51,633 bases of DNA from Methanothrix sp. (GCA_026394555.1 JAPKXZ010000022.1:1-51633); one strand, 5' to 3'. Shown: positions 32,846 through 41,704, counted from the first letter of the stretch. Numbers and translations: made by a program. The notes: a model not told the origin generated them from the letters alone.

Positions 32846-33784
32846 TCAGGACAGGCTTTCTGCCACTTTTTTTCGGCATGCCTCCAGGATAGCGGACGGC
32901 TCGCCCGCTGCCTCCAGGGCGGCTGCCGACCTGTGCCCCCCGCCATCGCCCCCGTAGGCTTTGCCCACCTCTCCTAAGAGCTTTGCCAGGTTGCAGCCCC
33001 TCCGGGCCGCCTCGCGGCTACAGCGGGCGCTGACCCGGACAGTGTCCCCATGCCGTCCTGCCACGAAGGCTACGTCTGCGCCTAAATCCACCAGGGCATT
33101 GGCCGCAAAGCCCTCGAAGGAGTTGACAGTTGTGCAGACAACAAGCCAGTCTCCCTGGCGCATGACCTCGGCCCGAGAGGCGGCTTTTAGGACGGCAATT
33201 CTTTGCGAGATGTTCGCTGGTACAAATAGGGCCTCTTGTGCCTCTTCATAAGCAAAGCCTCCGGCATCTAAGATCTCGGCTGCCGCCAGGAAAGCTCCAG
33301 GCGACGCACGCTTGAAGCGGCCAGTGTCGGCGATCATGCCTGCCAGAAGTCCCAGGGCCGCGTTCCGGTCGACCTTCTTGCCGTTTTCTTTTAGAATCGT
33401 CCAGACGATCTCGGCTGTGGACTTGGCAGGCTTTTGGATGTAGAATAGAGCATCGTTCAGCAGTCCTTCATCCAGGTGGTGGTCCACCAGGGCATAGTTG
33501 TCCGGCAGCCTGTTGCCCAGTTGCGTCCCTACTGATGTGTCTACTACTACCACCAGATCGTAGTCTTCCACATCTGGATTTATCCGGACGCAGGCTCCAA
33601 TAACATTGGCCAGTGAAACGCCCGTGCGGCTCAGATCGTCTACAGCGCCGATTGCGCCTCCGAAGGCCTGGCTCAGAGCAAAGCTGCTTCCTATGGCATC
33701 GGGATCGGCGTTCCTGTGGCAGAGGTAGAGGACATTTTTGTATCGTCCGATGTGATCGCCATACTGTTGCTCGCTGATGCGCAT
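32846..33784 (-). CDS. DHH-family phosphoesterase (RecJ/NrnA-like)
   Basis: A 312-residue DHH-DHHA1 protein. Motifs: LCHRNADPDAIGSS (I), VVVVDTSVG (II), YALVDHHLDEG (III, the DHH), LLAGMIADTGRF (IV), and the DHHA1 element GGDGGGHRSAAALEA near the end, which binds substrate phosphate. The length matches single-domain nanoRNase/pAp-phosphatase or archaeal RecJ-like enzymes rather than full RecJ. It likely degrades short oligonucleotides or cyclic-dinucleotide products. It is convergent with pgk (12-base gap). Confidence 0.85.
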   Translation of the reverse strand: MRISEQQYGDHIGRYKNVLYLCHRNADPDAIGSSFALSQAFGGAIGAVDDLSRTGVSLANVIGACVRINPDVEDYDLVVVVDTSVGTQLGNRLPDNYALVDHHLDEGLLNDALFYIQKPAKSTAEIVWTILKENGKKVDRNAALGLLAGMIADTGRFKRASPGAFLAAAEILDAGGFAYEEAQEALFVPANISQRIAVLKAASRAEVMRQGDWLVVCTTVNSFEGFAANALVDLGADVAFVAGRHGDTVRVSARCSREAARRGCNLAKLLGEVGKAYGGDGGGHRSAAALEAAGEPSAILEACRKKVAESLS

Positions 33785-33986
33785 GGCTTTATTTGAGCTA
33801 TGAGAATTGATATAGGTTGTCCAGCGAAACGAAATAGGGAAGGCGTCCTGGCAGATACAGTCAGTAAAAAGGGGTTGCTCTGATTCTTCGCTTCTCCTTT
33901 ACCCGATCCAGCTACCGAGAAGAATAAAAGCATCAGGCCACCCTCATCTTTTCTGTAGGCTGCAATTACTTGGCAATCACTACTAT

Positions 33987-34499
33987 CTATCTTCCACCTT
34001 GCTGCCTGCTGCCGGACTCACGTCCATTTCCTGCTTGACCGCAGCCCATGCCCTGGCAGTTCCCGCCCTGGCCCATCGGTCCCTGGGCGTCCATACCCAT
34101 CATACCATTGCCCATCATGCCATCACCCATCATACCGGGGCCATTCTCGCCCATGCGATCCTTTTTCATCTCCTTGATCTGGGCCAGAGTCATGTTGCCG
34201 AGCTTTTCCATCTGCTTTTGGCGAAGCTCGTCAATCTGAGCCAATGTCATGTTGTTAAGTTCAGCCATCTTCTGCTCTTGCAGCTCTTTGATCTGGTTTA
34301 AGGTCATGTTATCGAAATTTTCCCTTGTGGCGTCATCCACCAGGAGCATCCAGTTATGCGGTCCATCAAAACCGCCTCTCTGCAAGGAGGCATTGCATCT
34401 CTCTTTGTTGTTCGAATCCTGTCCAGCGGCCAGGGCCGGTGCCATAGAAAGGCAGACCACAGCCAGCGCCATTACGGCTAATGCAATTTTTGTTTTCAT
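33987..34499 (-). CDS. Secreted Met/Gly-rich protein with 19-residue repeats
   Basis: A 170-residue protein with a signal peptide (1-25, MKTKIALAVM... ALAAG). Residues about 63-120 contain three tandem 19-residue repeats of form NMTL.QI.EL....M..L, each starting with an N-x-T sequon. The C-terminus is low complexity: GMMGDGMMGNGMMGMDAQG then a Gly/Gln/Cys tail. Clustered Met with Cys and His is typical of copper-handling secreted proteins, but there is no proof. The ATG at 34499 has GAGGT 9 bases before it; a longer upstream frame would bury the signal peptide. Unrecognised family. Confidence 0.65.
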   Translation of the reverse strand: MKTKIALAVMALAVVCLSMAPALAAGQDSNNKERCNASLQRGGFDGPHNWMLLVDDATRENFDNMTLNQIKELQEQKMAELNNMTLAQIDELRQKQMEKLGNMTLAQIKEMKKDRMGENGPGMMGDGMMGNGMMGMDAQGPMGQGGNCQGMGCGQAGNGRESGSRQQGGR

Positions 34500-34923
34500 A
34501 TCTTTGTACCTCGCAACTTTTTTCCTTCGAGAATGTCTGTGATTGCATCGCTTGCGACATTCACTAAGCACCACCAGTGTCAGGAACGATAGAAAAGGGT
34601 GAGACCGAACGAACGGTTCTAAAAGCACGGGAATATCTAATTGAAAGCCAATAAAAGGTACGGGAACGTTTCATTAATACTAAATTGTGCAAATACAGTT
34701 TTGTTTCAATGATTTAATCTTAAAAATCAATATTTGCAAGATTCAGCTCTGATTAGGCCAGATTGCAGATAAGGCAACGTCCCTCTCCTCCGGAGGGCCA
34801 ACCGGCTGAGCACCAGCCGGGCCGCACCATGATAAAAGATCAAACAGCGCGCGTCCACCCCACCTTAAAGGATGGGGAATTCATGACCCTCCGCACTCCC
34901 GTTGTATTAAATGAGGGAGGACC
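34500..34923. other. Intergenic region with IS605-type right-end-like hairpin
   Basis: No credible gene is seen. The left part is A+T-rich (34620-34745) and probably holds the Met-rich gene's promoter. At 34786-34830 there are short GC palindromes (CCTCCGGAGG and CCGGCTGAGCACCAGCCGG). At 34858-34877 the hairpin CCCCACCTTAAAGGATGGGG matches the relic right end at 16792-16811 in 19 of 20 bases and is followed by AATTCATGA, as at IS200/IS605 right ends. It may be a second element reduced to its ends. Confidence 0.4.
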
Positions 34924-35274
34924 TCAAACCGCCCCGCACCCCCGCTCTTTCGTGCGCACCCGCACCACGTCCTCCACCGGATGGACGAAGATCTTGCCGT
35001 CTCCGGCCTCGCCCGTTTGGGCAAACTCGCAGATGAGGTCAATGACACACTCCACGTCCCTGTCCTCGACCACCATCTCCAGCTTCATCTTTTGCAGGAA
35101 CTCCACCCGATAGTCTCCGGCCCGCCACTGCAGGGTAATGCCCTTCTGCCGGCCCCGGCCCTTGACCTCGGTCACCGTCATTCCCGAAAAGCCCTTCATG
35201 TCCAGCTTTTCTCGCAGCAGGTGCAGCTTCTCGGGCCGAATTATGGCTTCAATTTTCTTCATCATTCCCCACAT
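34924..35274 (-). CDS. glnK: PII nitrogen-regulatory protein (GlnK/GlnB family)
   Basis: A 116-residue trimeric PII protein. KKIEAIIRPEKLHLLREKL is the N-terminus; the T-loop region reads GRGRQKGITLQWRAGDYRVEF, with a Tyr at the position uridylylated in enteric GlnB (Tyr51) but Trp in place of Tyr46. The B-loop TGEAGDGKIFV and RVRTKERG C-loop bind ATP/2-oxoglutarate. It blocks the ammonium channel when nitrogen is plentiful. Its ATG overlaps the amt stop (TAATG), so the two are translationally coupled; the usual archaeal order is glnK before amt. The ATG at 35262 (MKKIEAII) is an alternative start. Confidence 0.92.
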   Translation of the reverse strand: MWGMMKKIEAIIRPEKLHLLREKLDMKGFSGMTVTEVKGRGRQKGITLQWRAGDYRVEFLQKMKLEMVVEDRDVECVIDLICEFAQTGEAGDGKIFVHPVEDVVRVRTKERGCGAV

Positions 35275-36551
35275 TACATGTAAGCGCCTTCGCCGTGCTG
35301 GCTGATGTCGAGACCCACCGATTCTTCATCATCCCGCACGCGTAGCCCCATGACGGCATCAATGATCCTGGCCAGGCCAAAGGTGACGACAAAGGAGTAG
35401 CCCCAGGTGACGGCGATAGCCAAAAGCTGCACCAGCACTTGATGAGCATTTCCCGCCAGCAAGCCCGACGCGCCGATGGTGGCAAAGATGCCGGTAGCCA
35501 GTACGCCCCAGGTGCTGCCGATGCCGTGACAGGCTAAAACGTCCAGCGAGTCGTCCACCCGGCCGCTGCCCCGGACGAGTATGATGGCATAATAGCCCGC
35601 GATGGCAGCTACGATACCGATGGGGATCGCCGCCAGGGGCGTCACGTAGCCTGCGGCGGGCGTTATCGCCGCCAGCCCGGCCACCGCGCCCGTCACAATG
35701 CCCAAAGCTGAAGGCGCTCTATGCCGCCAGGAGAGGAGCATCCAGGTGGTGGCCGCAGCCGCGGCGGAGGTGTTGGTGGTAACGAAGGCATTGGCAGCGA
35801 TGCCGTTGGCCGCCAGAGCCGAGCCCGCGTTAAAGCCGAACCATCCGAACCAGAGCAGAGCCGCGCCCATGACTGTGGTGGGAATGTTGTGCGGCTCCAT
35901 GGGGTCGGTGCCAAAGCCCTTGCGCACACCGATGACCATAGCCACGGCCATGGCGGAGACCCCAGCGGTGATGTGCACCACTATGCCGCCCGCAAAGTCC
36001 AGGGCGCCCATCTGTTGCAGCCAGCCCCCGCCCCAGACCCAATGGGCCACGGGATCGTAGACAAGAGTAGCCCAGGCTAAGGAGAAGACAAGAAAAGAGC
36101 TGAACTTGATCCTCTCCACGTAAGAGCCCGTGATCAGAGAGACGGTGATGATGGCGAACATGGCCTGAAAGATCATGAAGGTGAGAGAGGGAATGGTCAG
36201 GCCCTCTTTGACGCCCATGCCTACCCCAGCCAGGCCCAGGAAGTCCAGGCCGCCGATGAGTCCGCCTATGTCTTTTCCGAAGACCAGGGTGTAGCCGTAC
36301 AGGATCCACTGCAAGCTTATGATGCTCATCACGGCAAAGCTGAAGATGATCGTGGAGATGGCGTTCTTCTTTCGGACCATGCCGCCATAGAAGAGGCCCA
36401 CGCCGGGAATCATGATCAGGACCAGAGCGGCGCTCATAAGCACCCAGGCGTTGTCAGCGGCATTGATGGCGCCGTCTTCCGCAGAAGCTGCACCTGCCAG
36501 CAGAGCTGATAATAATAAGCATAATAGTAGTGACCGGACTGAGAGCAACAT
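35274..36551 (-). CDS. amt: Ammonium transporter Amt
   Basis: A 425-residue Amt/Rh channel with a cleavable signal peptide (ending AASAED) and 11 transmembrane helices. The pore His pair is seen in GGIVVHITAGVSAM and LACHGIGSTWG. Other family signatures are FYGGMVRKKNAIS, ERIKFSSFLVFSLAWATLVYDPVAHWVWGGGW (split across helices 5-6) and WFGWFGFNAGSALAANG. The ATG at 36551 is preferred to an in-frame TTG four codons upstream. PII follows with a one-base overlap of stop and start. The A+T-rich stretch at 36580-36675 should contain a nitrogen-controlled promoter. Confidence 0.95.
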   Translation of the reverse strand: MLLSVRSLLLCLLLSALLAGAASAEDGAINAADNAWVLMSAALVLIMIPGVGLFYGGMVRKKNAISTIIFSFAVMSIISLQWILYGYTLVFGKDIGGLIGGLDFLGLAGVGMGVKEGLTIPSLTFMIFQAMFAIITVSLITGSYVERIKFSSFLVFSLAWATLVYDPVAHWVWGGGWLQQMGALDFAGGIVVHITAGVSAMAVAMVIGVRKGFGTDPMEPHNIPTTVMGAALLWFGWFGFNAGSALAANGIAANAFVTTNTSAAAAATTWMLLSWRHRAPSALGIVTGAVAGLAAITPAAGYVTPLAAIPIGIVAAIAGYYAIILVRGSGRVDDSLDVLACHGIGSTWGVLATGIFATIGASGLLAGNAHQVLVQLLAIAVTWGYSFVVTFGLARIIDAVMGLRVRDDEESVGLDISQHGEGAYM

Positions 36552-36677
36552 TACCACCAACAATTAAGACAGAAACCTATCTAATAAGCATATGTAGGAA
36601 AAAGTATGCGCAGTTCATAAGAAGTATGAAAAGATCTTAAGCCCAGATTAACTTAGTTAATAATTATACATTATAAT

Positions 36678-38669
36678 TCACATAAGCTTTTGCTTTCTCT
36701 TCTCCTCCTTCTTTCTTTCTACCCGGTACTCCTGGAAAAGGCCCTCCAGCCGCTCCTCATGCAGCCTCGCCAGACGTGCTTTCATCTCTTCTTCCCAGGC
36801 AACGCTGGCCGCAGCCACGTCCTCAGGTCGCACGAAGGGCATTTTATTGATCATCTGCACCGGCACATTTTTGCGGGAGAAGATGGGAACACCCATCTGC
36901 AAGAAGTGCTCACGCAGGGCAGGTGCCATCTCGCCCTCCGCCACCACTCCGGCGATCTCCTTTTCCCGCAAAAGCTCAACCGTGCTCCTCCCACCGCCGC
37001 TGGCATCCTCCAGAAAAAGCCAATCCCCCTTTTCCAGGCAATATTGCTCCATAGCCAGCAAAATAGACTCGCGGGTAAAGGCCGCTAGAGGCTTGAGCTT
37101 TTGCAGGCCGCGTGTCTCCTCAATTATCTCTGCCTTCTTCTGACGCTCCAAAGTCTTCTTCAGTTTTTTGATGTACTTTCTCTCCGAGCGCAGAATAGCC
37201 CGCAAGCGCTCGATCTCTTTGTCTCGAATCTTGATCTCATGCTGCCGCTTGATCTCGCGAGCCGTCTTGTCCCGCAGGCGATCCAGCTTGCCGTTCACTA
37301 CCCTCAGGGCGACCTCTTTTTCCGCCAGCCCGTCCCGCAGCTCATCCAGGTAAGAGCGCAGCGTTCTGACCTGCTCGGCAAGTTGCTGGTTTTGCTGGCG
37401 CAATGCAGTGACATTTGGAGAGACTTCGAGAGAGACATCAAGAACGGCTTTCCCCGCCCCCGGCAACGTTGCCTTTTGCCCCACGGGGGCAGCAGATGAA
37501 GGCACAAATTCGGCGATGGCGTTTTCAATGGAATAGCCCCGCACCACCAGGGCCTTCACCTCGTCGGGATCGATCTCGGAGGGAGATTTCTTTTCCACCT
37601 GCAAGAACTTATTTTTGTATTTTTTAAAAGCGCTCATGGCCGCCGCCAGAGCATCGCGCTCATGATCGTTCTTGTAGCCAAACTCCTTTCCCAGAGCGAT
37701 CTTCTCTTCCGCAGGAATGTCCCCGCCCGGAGAGTAGAGAACGGCATTAAAAGCGCGCTTGACCTTCTCCACGCTGCCCGGCGTGGGATTTACATCTGTG
37801 GCGACTACCAGCGATCTGCCCCGCGCCGCGATCCATTCAATCACATCCGAGGAGGATAAGCCCCGGGAGCTTATCAGGTCCACCAGCTCGCCGGACAGGT
37901 TCAGCGCGGCAATGCCCGTTGTCGTTCCCGGGTCCAGGCCCACGATGATGTATCCGCGCCCTTCTGAAAGTGGTTTGTACTGCAACTCGGGCCGCTCCAT
38001 GCTCTGCACCAAGAGCTGGGCATCGCTGTAGTAGCCGGGACGAATATGCACCTTCTCGCGGGACGCTTCTACCACAAACTCGGCGCGGGTATAGCCGCCC
38101 AGGCCCTCCACGGCCCTGGTAGTGTACGCCAGCCCGGCCTCCCGAAGCTGTCGCTCCACCTCGCGCGCCAGGCTCATCACTGCGCCGTGAATCTTGCGAG
38201 TGTAGCGGTTCTGGCTCCAGCCGCCCCGGCCTAAAGAGCGCCTCCGGCTCACCTTGATCCAGGTCCGCTCCTGGAAAGCAGATAAAACGGCCCCGACGCC
38301 CTTGGCTGCCAGCCGGGCGCAGGCCTCCGCCTCTTGCAGCGGCTTGGTGCGGTCGAAGGTGATGCCGTGGTAGCGGGCCAGCTTGACCAGGGACTCCGGG
38401 TGGGCGGCGCCCGTCACCTGCACCATTCTGGTGGTGGGAGGCATCCGACGCAGGATATTGATCAGCTCCCTTCGATCACTGGCCAGCTCATGGAGGTTGT
38501 CCATGGCCACGATCTTTGGCTGGCGCTCCCTGATGAGCCGGATCAGTTTATGCCGGCTGATCATGTGAAAGAGCGCGACGTTTCCCCCATCCAGCATCAC
38601 CAGAGAGTAGCTTGGCGCCCTTCTGCCGGACGGCGAGCCGCTGGCGATGTCCACACCAAATATGCTCAA
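36678..38669 (-). CDS. DUF460 (COG2433) archaeal protein, RNase H-like plus coiled coil
   Basis: A 663-residue archaeal protein of unknown function. The N-terminal half carries two RNase H-fold-like segments: MSIFGVDIASG with later VAMDNLHEL, and IIVGLDPGTTTGIAALNLSG with VVATDVNPTPGSVEKVK and NDHERDALAAAMSAFK, as in Holliday-junction-resolvase-like proteins. Residues about 405-525 form a long charged coiled coil, followed by a compact C-terminal domain. The start TTG overlaps the rio2 stop (TTGA, 38669-38666), with GGGAGG about 10 bases upstream. Coupling with rio2 suggests a ribosome or RNA-processing role (inference). Confidence 0.85.
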   Translation of the reverse strand: MSIFGVDIASGSPSGRRAPSYSLVMLDGGNVALFHMISRHKLIRLIRERQPKIVAMDNLHELASDRRELINILRRMPPTTRMVQVTGAAHPESLVKLARYHGITFDRTKPLQEAEACARLAAKGVGAVLSAFQERTWIKVSRRRSLGRGGWSQNRYTRKIHGAVMSLAREVERQLREAGLAYTTRAVEGLGGYTRAEFVVEASREKVHIRPGYYSDAQLLVQSMERPELQYKPLSEGRGYIIVGLDPGTTTGIAALNLSGELVDLISSRGLSSSDVIEWIAARGRSLVVATDVNPTPGSVEKVKRAFNAVLYSPGGDIPAEEKIALGKEFGYKNDHERDALAAAMSAFKKYKNKFLQVEKKSPSEIDPDEVKALVVRGYSIENAIAEFVPSSAAPVGQKATLPGAGKAVLDVSLEVSPNVTALRQQNQQLAEQVRTLRSYLDELRDGLAEKEVALRVVNGKLDRLRDKTAREIKRQHEIKIRDKEIERLRAILRSERKYIKKLKKTLERQKKAEIIEETRGLQKLKPLAAFTRESILLAMEQYCLEKGDWLFLEDASGGGRSTVELLREKEIAGVVAEGEMAPALREHFLQMGVPIFSRKNVPVQMINKMPFVRPEDVAAASVAWEEEMKARLARLHEERLEGLFQEYRVERKKEEKRKQKLM

Positions 38670-39553
38670 TGGTTCTCTGCCTCCCGGACGCGCGAGAGCG
38701 CCCTATCCAGCGGCATTTCTATCCGGTATTTTCGCTCGAAGAAGCGCAAGACATTGACCAGGTCCCTCTCCAATAGCTCCTGGGCATGGGGATGATTGAC
38801 CTCTACGGCCTGAGGCCAGTCGATGATCTTGGGGCCGGACTCGTCCACCATTACGTTAAACTCGGAAAGGTCGGCGTGAATGATGCCCAGCCTCCGGGCC
38901 TTTCCTACCTCGCTTAAGATCATGTTCAGTCCGTTCTCAGGGTCGGAGAGCGTGATGCGATTAAGAGCAGGGCCGCTTACAAATTCCATGGCCAGAACAT
39001 GACGGCTTACCGCAACCGGTCGGGGAATGGATACGATTGGGTAGAGCTTCTCCATGATGGCAAATTCGTGGCGAGCTGCCAGGGCGGCAGCATAAATCCA
39101 GGGCACTTTGGTCTGGTCGGTGAGATGATCGCGCAGGCGGCGAATATGCTTGAAGCTGGTCCTTCCCTGACGGTGGAACTTGATGGCCAGGTGATTCTCT
39201 CCATTATCTCGATTCTCTCCCAGAGCTTCGAATACCACCGACTCTTTGCCAACCCCGATTCTCTCGCCAAAGGCTTTCACGCTCCCTCGTTTCACTAAAT
39301 CGGAGAGTGCCAGAAGATCATAGGCATCAAAGTCAATGCGGTAGCCGAGATAGTGCATGCTCTCCCGCTCTACCAGCTTCTTTTCAAAAAGTTGGCCCAG
39401 CCGAAACTCCACCTTGCGGACCGGCAGGCCGGACAGCTCTGAGATCACGTAGGACGGGACCCATTCGTGAGTCTTCATCCCGGTCTCAATAGCACTGAGC
39501 AGGGAGCGGTCCTCCCGGCTCAGGCCCAATAATGCTTCAGCTAGATTTTCCAC
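38666..39553 (-). CDS. rio2: RIO2-type atypical protein kinase/ATPase
   Basis: A 295-residue RIO2: an N-terminal winged helix (about 1-85, WVPSYVISELSGLPVRKVEF) and RIO kinase core with IGVGKESVVFEA as P-loop, LAIKFHRQGRTSFK with the ATP-binding Lys, catalytic IHADLSEFNVMV and metal-binding KIIDWPQAVE. RIO2 helps late maturation of the 40S/30S subunit. The start is GTG with no Shine-Dalgarno; a TATA-like AAAATAATC lies about 25-30 bases upstream on the minus strand, so the mRNA may be leaderless. The end overlaps the DUF460 gene by 4 bases. Confidence 0.93.
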   Translation of the reverse strand: MENLAEALLGLSREDRSLLSAIETGMKTHEWVPSYVISELSGLPVRKVEFRLGQLFEKKLVERESMHYLGYRIDFDAYDLLALSDLVKRGSVKAFGERIGVGKESVVFEALGENRDNGENHLAIKFHRQGRTSFKHIRRLRDHLTDQTKVPWIYAAALAARHEFAIMEKLYPIVSIPRPVAVSRHVLAMEFVSGPALNRITLSDPENGLNMILSEVGKARRLGIIHADLSEFNVMVDESGPKIIDWPQAVEVNHPHAQELLERDLVNVLRFFERKYRIEMPLDRALSRVREAENH

Positions 39554-39578
39554 AGATACTATTATGTGATTATTTTAG

Positions 39579-40748
39579 CTAAAGCTTTGCCCCCAGGGTC
39601 TGCATCACATAATCAGCAAACTGTGCACCGGTTGCCCCATCGGCTCGCCCAGTAAGGACAACCTTCCTCTCCAACTGGCCGCAGACGTCCAGTGCATTCT
39701 CCAATTTGGCCGCCTGATTCACAAAGCCGATGTGGCGCAGCAGCATGACACAGGCGCGCATCATGCTGGCCGGATCGGCATAAGCAGCTCTGCCTTCCTC
39801 TACCATGCGCGGAGCCGAGCCGTGGATGGCCTCGAACATGGCATAGCGTTTTCCGATGTTGGCGCTTCCCGCTGTGCCCACGCCCCCCTGAAACTCGGCT
39901 GCTTCGTCGGTGAGGATGTCTCCGTAGAGGTTGGGCAGCACTATGACCTTGAAGTCCTTTCTGCGCTTCTCGTCCACCAGCTTGGCAGCCATGATATCCA
40001 CAAACCAGTCGTCAAAGGCGATGTCCGGGTATTCTTTAGCCACACGCCTGGCCGTCTCCAGGAATTTGCCGTCCGTGGCTTTGATGACATTGGCCTTGGT
40101 GACTGCCGAGACCCTTTTAATGCCGTTCTTCTTGGCATACTCAAAGGCCAGGCGCACAATCCTCTCCGCGCCGGGCGTGGTTATGACCTTGAAGTCCACG
40201 GCCAGGTCGTCGGTGACATTGATGCCCTTGCTGCCCAGGACGTACTCGCCCTCGGTGTTCTCCCTGTAAAAGATCCAGTCGATGCCCTTCTCCGGCACCT
40301 TGACCGGCCGGACGTTGGCGAAGAGGTCCAGCTCGCGACGCATGGAGACATTGGCGCTCTCCAGGTTGGGCCATTTGTCGCCCTTCTTGGGGGTGGTGAG
40401 GGGGCCCTTGAGGATAACGTGGCACTCTTTTAGCGCCGCCAGAACGTCCGCTGGCAAGGCCTTCATGACTTTGACCCGCGACTCGATGTCGAGACCGGGA
40501 ATGTCCCGCAACTCCACCTTTCCCGTGGCAATCTCATCGGCCAGCACGTAGCTCAGGACCCGCACCGCCTCTTTGGTAATGTAGGGGCCGATGCCGTCGC
40601 CGCCCACCACGCCGATGATGAGGGGGTGGAGTTTGCTGTAGTCAACCCAGGTATCTCCCGCCTTTATCTGATCAACGCGCAAAAGCTGCTCCACCAGCAG
40701 CTTGGCGAAGTGCTCCTTCGCCTTTTCTATGGCCTCGGTATGAATCAT
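39579..40748 (-). CDS. Isocitrate/isopropylmalate-family dehydrogenase, probably isocitrate dehydrogenase
   Basis: A 389-residue beta-decarboxylating dehydrogenase. GVVGGDGIGPYITKEA is the N-terminus. ESANVSMRRELDLFANVRPVK supplies the substrate-binding Ser/Arg residues, and the Ser-Ala-Asn-Val form favours isocitrate over isopropylmalate. Further motifs are YRENTEGEYVLGSKG, VTKANVIKATDGKF, ILTDEAAEFQGGVGTAGSANIG and FEAIHGSAPRM. It would make 2-oxoglutarate for glutamate synthesis. The ATG at 40748 has AGGTG 6 bases upstream and is preferred to a GTG three codons earlier. The protein is somewhat longer at its N-terminus than typical bacterial forms. Confidence 0.85.
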   Translation of the reverse strand: MIHTEAIEKAKEHFAKLLVEQLLRVDQIKAGDTWVDYSKLHPLIIGVVGGDGIGPYITKEAVRVLSYVLADEIATGKVELRDIPGLDIESRVKVMKALPADVLAALKECHVILKGPLTTPKKGDKWPNLESANVSMRRELDLFANVRPVKVPEKGIDWIFYRENTEGEYVLGSKGINVTDDLAVDFKVITTPGAERIVRLAFEYAKKNGIKRVSAVTKANVIKATDGKFLETARRVAKEYPDIAFDDWFVDIMAAKLVDEKRRKDFKVIVLPNLYGDILTDEAAEFQGGVGTAGSANIGKRYAMFEAIHGSAPRMVEEGRAAYADPASMMRACVMLLRHIGFVNQAAKLENALDVCGQLERKVVLTGRADGATGAQFADYVMQTLGAKL

Positions 40749-40844
40749 GCTTCGCACCTATTCTTCAGGGGTGGTGGCGGTTCTGGAAGATCAATCTTTT
40801 GCAGAATCGAATACTTTCGCTCCGCTCACAGCAACTATTCGGCA

Positions 40845-40939
40845 CTTCGCTATTTTCAGAGGCGAACCTCTGGTTACTATGGTTTTCCAGTTGACTATGC
40901 AACACGATCACCACAAAGGCACAAAGACACAAAGACGAC
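40845..40939. repeat. Dispersed intergenic repeat, copy C (inverted)
   Basis: Reads opposite to copies A and B. It contains CGCTATTT, AACCTCTGGTTA, TTACTATGGTTTTCCAGTTG (40874-40893, an exact reverse complement of 24077-24096) and the ladder CACCACAAAGGCACAAAGACAC. It borders the A+T-rich nuclease island on its left. Confidence 0.7.
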
Positions 40940-41005
40940 GTAATAATTCGGGAACCCTCATCATTGCAAACCCTAATAAACAACCACTTATATTTTTGGA
41001 TAACA

Positions 41006-41704
41006 ATGAAAATTGTAAGTTGGAACTGCAAAATGGCCTTCCGAAATAAATTGAATTATGTGCAAGGGTTCAATCCCGATATTGTTGTTGTTCCTGAATG
41101 TGAAAATTTTGGTAAACAAACAACAAAATGCATATGGTTTGGGGAAAACAGGAGCAAAGGAATTGGTATTTTTTCATATTCGGATTTTGAAATCGAACTC
41201 AGTCCAGATTATAATGCTAGTTTTAAATATATAATTCCACTAATAGTTAAAGGCCCAACAAATTTCAACCTACTTGCAGTTTGGGCAATGAATGATTCCA
41301 TAGATATACGAAAACGATATATTGGGCAGGTTTGGTTAGCAATAAATTATTATAAAGAACTCTTAGAAGGACCACTAATCATAATAGGAGATTTCAATTG
41401 GAATAAGATATGGGATGCGAAGCCAAAATATCCTCTATACGGCAATCTAATCGATGTAATAGAGATTCTCAAGGATAAAGAAATCAAAAGTGCTTATCAT
41501 TCATTTTATGAAGAAGAATTTGGAAAGGAAACAAGACCTACCCTATTCATGCACCATAACAAGAATAAATCCTATCACGTAGATTATTGTTTTGCATCAA
41601 AAAATTTTAAATTAGAGAATGTTGAAATCGGCGAATATTCTGACTGGGCAAAAAAGAGTGACCATATGCCGCTAATGATAACGTTTAATGAGAGGCAATT
41701 TTAG
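41006..41704 (+). CDS. Endonuclease/exonuclease/phosphatase (EEP) family protein
   Basis: A 232-residue member of the DNase I/exonuclease III superfamily with all metal and catalytic motifs: MKIVSWNC (Asn), DIVVVPECE (Glu), LIIIGDFNWN (Asp/Asn), HVDYCFAS (Asp) and SDHMPLMI (Asp-His). It could cleave DNA, RNA or another phosphodiester; the substrate is unknown. The coding sequence is strikingly A+T-rich with AAT/ATA/AAA codons unlike nearby genes, indicating recent acquisition. The ATG at 41006 is chosen since it matches the family N-terminus; only a weak GGA precedes it. It sits between inverted intergenic repeats with two restriction/defence-like fragments. Confidence 0.8.
   Translation: MKIVSWNCKMAFRNKLNYVQGFNPDIVVVPECENFGKQTTKCIWFGENRSKGIGIFSYSDFEIELSPDYNASFKYIIPLIVKGPTNFNLLAVWAMNDSIDIRKRYIGQVWLAINYYKELLEGPLIIIGDFNWNKIWDAKPKYPLYGNLIDVIEILKDKEIKSAYHSFYEEEFGKETRPTLFMHHNKNKSYHVDYCFASKNFKLENVEIGEYSDWAKKSDHMPLMITFNERQF

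Noticed and set aside
34763-35113. 116-codon plus-strand frame across the glnK end
   Set aside because: Runs through palindromes and antisense to glnK; a shadow frame.
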